64,000 nt of DNA, taken from the NCBI GenBank assembly GCA_022457155.1, contig JAJGOT010000461.1, forward strand, positions 310,001 to 374,000, written 5' to 3'. This document shows, piece after piece, positions 49,901 to 58,900 of the stretch; positions within the stretch are counted from its first letter, which is position 1; each line of letters opens with the position of its first letter. Below the pieces are notes generated by a model. It was not told the origin of the DNA and searched no databases. It saw nothing but the letters and a program-made list of their open reading frames with translations. The translations under genes were made by a program, and so were the position numbers. Source of the DNA: Cladopsammia gracilis. Lineage: Eukaryota; Cnidaria; Anthozoa; Scleractinia; Dendrophylliidae.

Positions 49901-52900
49901 ATCCACGCCAGAGGTCTTCTTGTCGCCGGCACTAGAGCGAATCTTGCTCAAGTCTACACTCTGGATGCCCTCGGGGAGCATGTTGTCTCTCTTATCAACA
50001 GAAAGGAATAGGTCCTCAAAGATTTTGTAAATATCGTACCCAAAGGTGTCCTGGACAGTGGTGGCGGCAAACTTCACAACAAGCCTGTCAACTAGTGCTC
50101 TGGAGACATTTTGTACAAGATAGTTGTTTGCGTGGCCGCCGGCAAGGTCGATGTTAAAGAGCAAGGCAAGCGAGCCCGACACGATAACCTCATGTTCGTT
50201 GAGCTTGGGCACCGTAACGTACAGGGTCTCGCCCTGATTGGCTGAAGTGCGTTCAAAGGTGATGCGCTTTACGGTGCGCTCTGCTTTCATTGCACCAAGA
50301 GTCTTCTCTGCGTTCGTTGGGAGGAGGTTTGGTTGCACGGCCATAGCCAGAGTATATATATATGTTTAAAATTATTTATATACATCATGACAGAAGGTGG
50401 ATATGATATAACTGGCGAGAATGAAAACACCGGGCTTGACTTGGACATAGACCACGATGATGACAACGACGAAGAAAAAGTTGACACAACAACCTCCTTT
50501 AAACCGGGCGGTACATTCACCCCAAGCTTCGCCTTGGGCAGACCTCACAGACATGTACCCAAATGCGAATAAAGCCGCTATCGAAACATTTTACAAAACA
50601 GATAGAACAGGCAAAAACCCGAGGCTGTTCGTTAAAATGGTTGGCAGTGGAAAAAAGGCATATCCTGTGTTTACAAAAAACGCTGTAACACGCCAACTAA
50701 GGGAAAACCCGCATCTTTCACAAGAAATCAAAATTTATCTCGGAAAGTCAATGTTTGATCAGATGAAAGACTATCAAGCAGAACAAAAACAAAAACAACA
50801 AGAACTGCAAGCAAAACAAAATCAAAAACAACAAATGGAAAAAACGATCGCAGATAGAGACAAGGTTCGGCAAGACATGGACGAACTTAGAAATCAAATA
50901 AAACAGACCGATGACCAGATTCAGGAGCTTGAAAACCAGCATGGGACACTGAATGAAGAAGAAATACAAAGGCTGAAAGATGAAAAGAAAAAGCTTGAAT
51001 CTGAGCATCGAAATAAAAGAAAACAACTGCTACAGTTTCAGAAAACAGCAAAACAAGCAGAAAAATTACAAGAAGACATCAATAAACTCACGGCCGACAA
51101 TAATAACATAAACAGTAACATAAATGAACTTAGTGCAGAAATAGACGCAAAAAAGCCGCTTGATGAACTAAAACAACAAAAAGAAGAACTTAAACAACTA
51201 AACGCTGAAGACAGACGCGTGATAGAGGATGAGAACACTTCTCCCTCTGACAGAGAAGCTGCAGAATCCCGAGTTGCAGAACGTGGCGAAGAGCTGGCAA
51301 GAGTCAATACAGAAATCGAGGAGAGAGAAAGGGGCATGCCTTTGAGAGAACGGGTCAAAGAGATATTCAAGAAATATGGCTGGACCCAGTTGTTCTTACA
51401 TGATGCGGCTCGATCTTAGTCTCTTGCGTTGGTTCTGGTGTGGGGCCTGGTGTTGGTGTGGGGGCTGGTTGTGGTGTGGGTGTGACCTTTGGTTTTGGCG
51501 CTATACCCTGTGCCTGTGTCGCCTGTTTGTGAATCGGGTTCGATGGGTGACTGTTTGGTGGATTAATCTTTGTCGGGCCACCGTCCATGGGGCGAAGGGA
51601 GGCTTTTTTGTGGCAAGATTGACATCATTGTTAACACCAAGCTTCATCCCTTGCGTTGCCTGCATAAGATTGTTATTGTACCCCACCACGCTCTCTGTGT
51701 TGATAACCATGCGTGACGGCATCGGCCAGCTCCGAGGGGCTACTACAAAGTTTAGCCACACTTTCGTTGCTTGGATGGCCTGCTGATAATGCTGTACGCT
51801 CTTAGATATGTCGTTCAGTCTTATGGCGTCCTCTAAGAGCGTGAGGAAGACTCTCTGCGTTTCGAATGCCCGGCCTCCACTCCCAAGAATGCTGCTGCGA
51901 GTGTTTGCTTGTGCACCCAGAATGCAGTACACAAAGGCCTCGATTGACTGATTCATACGAGCGAGCCCTAGCTGTGTTAGCCCTTGTGCGTAATTCGGTA
52001 CAAAGTGCTCAAACTGACTAACAGCGCCCTGGTCGTTACGAACGAAGTATATGCTGTTTGCTCGATAGTTTGGGTCTTTTCTGTTTGTCACACGCTCGTC
52101 ATCAAACAGGGCTAGATCGGGATCAGGATAGTCGTAATCAGTAGAACTGGGCCCACCATATGCGACCCAAATGTACACATTTCCAAGACCGTGGTTTTTG
52201 CCGTATGTGAAACGGAAGTCAGAATTGGGGTCTACACCGAACTCTTGGCAAACCCTCTTGTATGCGTCGATGTTGAACTTGTTGTCTTTCTGGTTGAATG
52301 TAGGGTCGTCTGGCAAAGCACTCACGCTCTGTTCCCCACCCAGCTTGTAGAGGATTCGCCTTGTTGTGAAATATACGTGAAACCTGTAAAATGACCGTAG
52401 CTGTGGGGTTAGGGAGAGAGTAGAGTTCTTATCAAACAGAAGGTCACGCGAGATCCCGCAGCCGGTTGTTGCACACCACAAGGCGAAGTTCAGTTGTTGC
52501 GGCCAGAAACTCATATGCGGACCGCCGAGCCACTTTCTCCAATATTTCGCGGTTGTGAACGAAATTTGTGTGTCTCTGAAAATGTTTCTGTATTTCGTTG
52601 TGAAATAATCAGTTGGCGTGACATAGATCTTTTGCGCTTCATCGTTCAAGACAGAGCCAATCATCATGTCTTTATCGATTGAGGTGGAGAATTCAACAGC
52701 AGGGATTGGCTTTTGTGAGTTTCGGTTTAACGTCAACTGATAGGGGAAACCGCCAATATACTCTAAGCCAAGCGCGTCTTTCAGGTCTTGTGTCCAATTC
52801 TTGTGCGGTATGTCTGAGGGCATAGCCCAGGAGCCTTGCCCCTCTGGGAAAAGCACTACTGCTGAGGCTTTGTGCTTTTCGTCGAAAGAAACTTCTGTTG

Positions 52901-55900
52901 TAAATCTTGACATATCAGCGTGCGGGAAACGCCTTTTGAAGTCTGAGATTGCCTTCGCTTTGGCGGCTGTAGAGAGTTTTGCAACCTCCGGAGAACTCAT
53001 CCAAGCAAGTTGCGGGTTTACTGTGGGTTGTGTTGTTCTAGGATGTTGATAGATATTAGGGGGGACGAAGAAAAAACGGGGGCGGAGGTCCGTAATCGTG
53101 ACCGCCAATGTTCAGACCGAGATTTGAACCAGGATTAAAACCACCAGGGCGTCTGCCAAACATGATTATATAAATATATTTATATACACAATGGTTGTGT
53201 TAACAATCGTTGCACCTTCGAACCCTCACACCATCTACTTCGATCACCCTCTTCAGAAACCGAGTTACATACGGCTTCTAGCTTGCTCGCTCTACAATTC
53301 GTGGTATAATTTGAAAGAAAATGGACAAATATCTGTTAAACTAACTGACTCAGCGTACCCAACTTTTGTCAGCATTACATCTGGTTATTATACTCCAGAG
53401 AGCATGGCAACAACCATAACCGAAAATTTCGCAAAAGAGAATACAGAAGTTCTTGTAGACACACGTACATCTCTTGGTGTTATGAGGATCTTAAACCCAA
53501 AAAATAAATATACATTTACTCTGTCCAATAATCTAAAAGCGCTATTCGGCATTGTCTCCCAAGCTAACTCAAGTATTCTAGTTAGAAAATTTTATTCACA
53601 AGACACTTACTTTGTTCACTGTGACATTATTGACAAACAACAAAATCTTTTCAACGGAAAACCTTCAAGTGTTTTGGCCAGATTAGATATCAAAGGTAAA
53701 CCATACGAGAAAATTAACTATCAACCAATACAACAGCATGTCTCACGTGACACCTCCTCTGGAGATTATGTAAACAGCATAACACTGTCTGTCAAAGACG
53801 TAGACAATAACCTTTTTGACTTCCATGGACTTTCATTAGAATTTGAACTTGAGATCAATTAAAAATATATATGTATACAAACGATGAGCTCGGCTAACGT
53901 GTTGCCATCAGCTCCTGAATACAGCGAGACTCAATCATTTTACCCAGTCTTATCCAACGGTGAAGACTTCAGACTCAAGAAAATCTCTGACTTGTAAAAG
54001 GAGCTTGAGTCGGAGGCTAATCATTACAGGCAAGTTGCTAAGAAATACAAGCGAACACACACCATTGTTCACGGAACCGCAGTAAGCTTTGGTTTCATTT
54101 CTACAGGCTTGTCTTCAGCCACAATCGTCACAGCTCTGACCGGAGCCGGGCTCGTCACCAGCCCTGTTATTGGGGGTTTAGCCGCTATTTCAGGTTTTTC
54201 AGCGGCCGGCATCACTGTGTTTAGCAGGCGGCTTGAGAAAAAGATCAGGAAACACGAGAAAATATACACACTCGCCCTTGCAAAACGAAACTCTGTCTGT
54301 GAGCTGGTTTCAAAAGCTCTAACTGACAAGCGAGTCAGTGATTCAGAGTTCAAAATCGTCCTCAGTGAGGTAGAAAGGTATAACGAACTAAAGAACGAAA
54401 TACGCTCTGGTGAAGCAAAGGCCACCAAAGTAAACAAGAAAACTCAAACTCCAGATCTTGAAAAACTCAGAGGCGAGCTTCGCAAAGAAGTAAAAGAAGA
54501 ATTTCAAAAAAACTCAATCGTCTTGCCGCCGTGTCCAAGTCAGATTTGAAAGAGTAAACTCGGGTTTTAATCTACAAATCTTGAGAGACAAAACACGTCA
54601 CGCACTTTGACCCCGATGAAATCAATGGAGCGTCATGCATGAAATCAAAACAAAAGTCTATATTGTAATCATTACAAGGTATTTATTTTCAGAAAATAAA
54701 GGGAAAGCCCCTTTCCCTTTATGACGTAAACCTTGCCAGTTCCTTTCGTTAGAACTGGTTTCAGCCGGTCGAAAGCGGTAGATTAATCTATTTTTTTCTG
54801 CTGATGTAATTATCATGTGATGAATTTTAACCAATATTAAGCTATAGCTTCAGCTTTTAACGTCATTCGAAACAAGTATGGATAACAACCAAATGCTACA
54901 AGACGTTTTGCAAACTTTTTCAAGACTTCAAGAGAAATACCCAAGAATTAGACCAAACCTGGAAAAATGTTTAAAAGAAATTCAAGCAAAATATGGTGGA
55001 GTCCAAACCGCTTCAAGACAAGATAAAAAAGAAAAAATTACGAGGCTTTTAACCAAGTTCATGGACATGAAGCATTTGGATCTGTCTTACCAAGGGTTAG
55101 TTGATGAAACTGCGAGAAATGAACATGAACTGATACAACTTTTGAAAAAACTGAATGAAGCAATTTTATCCTGTAAAAAGAAGACGATCTTGTTTTCCTT
55201 AAGGCAAGGAAAATTATTGCAAGATGCAAAAATATTTCTTACGCGCTTGATGAACAAGAATGTTCGAGAGATGTGTGGATTTTCTACTCGTTATGTTAAT
55301 TTTTTAATATCATTGTATCAGCTTGTTGAAGAATATCCAAGACTCAGTTATTGTGCTGTTCCATTTCGTACTTTCATGGCCAATATGAAAATCATTCGGG
55401 AAATCTGTGAAAAAGACGCTACCTTCTGGAAGAACATTTGTTAAATTTACAAATGAAAAACATGTATATTGAATGATGTAATGTTTAAAAATAGCACAAC
55501 ACGTGATTAGATTGTCAGAATAGGAAACGCGTTTCCTACTTTTTTGAATCGATTAGTCTACCTTTTTACAAAGATATGACGTCATGGCGGCTTCACACGT
55601 GATTTGATTGCCAAAAGTGGGAAACGCGTTTCCTACTTTTACAAAGATAAATATAACGTCATGGTAGCTAGGCACGTGATTTGTTTGTCAAAATTGGGAA
55701 ACGCGTTTCCTACTTTTTGAATAAAATAGGCAGGTATTTTAGTCTATACTATCATTAAATAACATCAAGGCTATTGACTAATTGAATATTTATAATTTCT
55801 ACTTATAAACATGAATGCTAATAAACTTCACAAACGCTTCAACGGTTCTGAAGTCTTCTACGATGCTGAACTTTATAAACGCTTCAACGAGCAAATGTCT

Positions 55901-58900
55901 GCCGTCAGATGTATGGATGAAAATAATAAATACAAGTCTCAACTAGAGCGCTTGGATCTAAAGCACAAATTCATCCGGCTGCAAGGCTTCTATGGCAGTA
56001 ATTACAGACCTGAGTTTTTACGCGCACAACTACAAGAGAAACTCCAAAGCATCTTTGAATCTCTTTCTTTGACCGCTAGACAAGAACAAATCCAGCGGTA
56101 TCGAGAAAACAGTTTTGTGTTCATTTTAAACAGAACAAACAAAAATATAAAACCGTGTCAAAGCTGTGGGGGATATTTTACTCTCATGTCTGAATCCATA
56201 GAAGTTGTCTGCAATAACTGCGGCCGAATTGAACTACTAGACGCCGTTGCCTTTTCTCGTGTAGACCCTTACAACAGAGGAAAATATCTAAGCACAAAAA
56301 ATTATAATTTCAAATGTCGGCTTAATCAGCTATTCAGAAATAAATCTCCGAGATTAACCGATGACGAAATTAAACAAACTGTCTATGTTTACACAAATGT
56401 GAAACCTCATCTGCCTAACAACACGTCATGTAATTTCGCAATTCATAAAATCTTGGCCCTAATTCTGCCAGAGGGCCCAAGAAAACAGAAACTTTTATCT
56501 TACATACGACTTCCGAGGCAATCTATGTGTCTAAAATACGAGCCGTATTGGCAGGCAGCAATTCAGGCTGAAGAGATTGCCCCGCCAACTTATTCATGAG
56601 AAATGCCCTGCAGTAAGCGCTTCCGCTTTCTCAATTAGAAAGGCTTCCAACATGGCACTGTCATCGCCGATGTTGTCTTCAAAAGTTTCACCAGGTATGG
56701 TTTTGTCAAGGTGTTTTTGTTTTGATAAATTTTCATGAAACCGGTTGACCGATTCGTGAATATTTTCTAAGAAATTTAGTCGTTTTGTTTCCCAAATTGT
56801 TGTTACATCTAGAAGCTTCCATGAAAAGAAGGCAACTGTTTGATAATAGTTTGGGGGCCAAGCTTCACTGAATGTCATTCTGTTTATTTCCTTCAAAGAA
56901 TCTAAATCGCTTAGTTTCTGATCCTCATCATAGCTCATATAAAACCAATCACCGCTACACACGAAATCTCCAGATGAAATTCCTCTCATAATTTTTTCAA
57001 ACATAGCTGTTGATTTTGTTGCGCCGAGGTCAAGTAATTTTGTCTGCCCCGGAAATAATTTTTGTTTGGAAGATAGAAGATAAATACCACATGCACGTGC
57101 TGATGGTTTTTTCGTTTTGTGTACAACCCCTTTGTTTGGAAAGGAATTATGTTCAAGGCTAAGGCCAAGCTGCTTCAAAGAACACATTCTGAAATAGGCA
57201 TCTACAAACAAGCCTTTGTTAACTCTCTTCCCGCTGAGAGCAAGGCCGGTTTGTATTTGATCACGATACTGTTTAGGAATTTTTTTGCATGCGATCTTTC
57301 TGGTGTAAGGGCACTTAAACTCTAACAAGACAATTGTCTCGTCTTTGTGTGAGAAATATCCGTCTGGGCTAAAGGTTACCTTTCCAAAAAGAGGGTGATC
57401 CTTTGCAAGATTTAGCGAGCCCTTATATCCGAAAACTTTGACAGAATGTTTCTTCTCAAAGTATTCACGGACTAGAAACTCAAACAATGTGCCCCAAGCG
57501 CAGGCCACATTTTTGCTCATGTCGATGGGGTTTACTTTTTTGCGAATTAGACTTGACTGACTCTCAAATGGCGAAGACCCTGTCAAGGCAGAGATCTCCG
57601 ATGCTCCGATTGTATTTTGTCTGGCTTTGACCCATTCTTCGCTCCTTTGAATCAGACCAGTCTCGCGTGATTTCAGGAAGGCCTTGAAAGCTTTCACGTT
57701 CGTCATGTGGGTGGGTATATACAGGGGGTGTGATTTCTCCAATTGGTGATAACCCCTATTTAGGTGATCTCATGCCTGATCAACATTCACAAACACTGTG
57801 CCACAAGCTGTTGTGGAGTCAGTCTTTGCGCAGCTTCGATTATATATTGCGGTACAATAGATGAAGGGGGTATAGGGGCAGGAGATATTTGATCTACAGT
57901 TTGTAGAAAGGGTTTGCAGCCTTCAGATTTTAGATGTGTACATCCATTACAACAAAGGCTTCCGTGCCTTAAATGGTTGAATTTTATTCGTTTAGTTGAT
58001 TGAGTCATAACACACTTTCTTCCTCTCCCCATTGTCACAATGTGTATATACCTACGGGAGGGACTTTCTCCAATTGGTGGTCTCGTGCCGGGCCAGCATT
58101 CACAAGCACTGAGTAGTATAGGGGCTTGGTGTATCCGAGATCACCTCCAAACGCCCAAAACCGCTTATTTTGGGAACTCCCGAACGCCTGAGTTACGGGC
58201 CCCCAGGGCGAATGCAATGAGCCCTGGGGGCACGGTAGCTCGGGCGTTCGGGAGTTCCCAAAATAAGCGGTTATTCGAGCGTTTGGAGGCGGTCCCGGAT
58301 CACCAAGCCCCTATACTACTAAGCAGGGCATTTTTTTTTTCGAAGAAAAAGATTTCAGTTATCTCAAAGGTCACAAGCGAAATCCGCGCGACGAGGAAAA
58401 TGCCGAGTTTTAGAGTTGTCAAACAAAACAACAATTGCCTACACAATTGAACGAACAATGAAGGATTTTACTCACGATTTCCACCAATGTATTTCTAATG
58501 GGGACGGGAGTCAGTGGGAGGGGTGGTCAAAGTAGAAAGTGAGAAATGAGAACTCGTATATTGGCAAGTGAAAAGTGCGTTTTTCAAAACTGTAAATCGG
58601 ACTTCACTTTCCACTTTGCTAAATCGACTTTTCATTTTGACTTTTTGACGTTCAACTTTAACATTTGCTAAATCGACTTTCGGTCCATTTGACTTTAAAA
58701 GTGCTTGGAGTTGTATAACAAAAGAAAATGTCCAAATATGGTTTTGTTTGATAGCTGGTTATATTACTGAACAAACACCTTCCTCGAATGCCTTGGCGAC
58801 GAAGATAAAAACATTTAACCTTTTAAAAAAGAAGTATTTTATTTGTTTCTTTTCTTAGGCACCAGTGGAGATTCTCTCAGTTATCATAATGGTCACTCAT

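Larger units (their letters stand above)
41199..58320. mobile_element. Maverick/Polinton (adintovirus-like) element, 17,122 bp
   Basis: The element begins AGTAGTATAGGGG and ends with the inverse, giving AG...CT termini as in Polintons. It has inverted repeats of 258 and 256 bp and a 5-bp target duplication. It encodes the Polinton hallmark set (protein-primed DNA polymerase, retroviral-type integrase, packaging ATPase, jelly-roll capsid proteins) with a YqaJ nuclease, a VLTF3-like factor and several unknown proteins. No adenain-type protease was found. It is inserted, polymerase in the sense direction, in the last intron of the mosaic lectin gene. The two TIRs differ at about six places, so insertion or TIR homogenisation is recent, yet five genes are broken. 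Confidence 0.95.

Noticed and set aside
41199..58320. A giant-virus or adenovirus genome fragment rather than a transposon
   Set aside because: AG...CT ends, target duplication, integrase and single-intron insertion fit a Maverick/Polinton.
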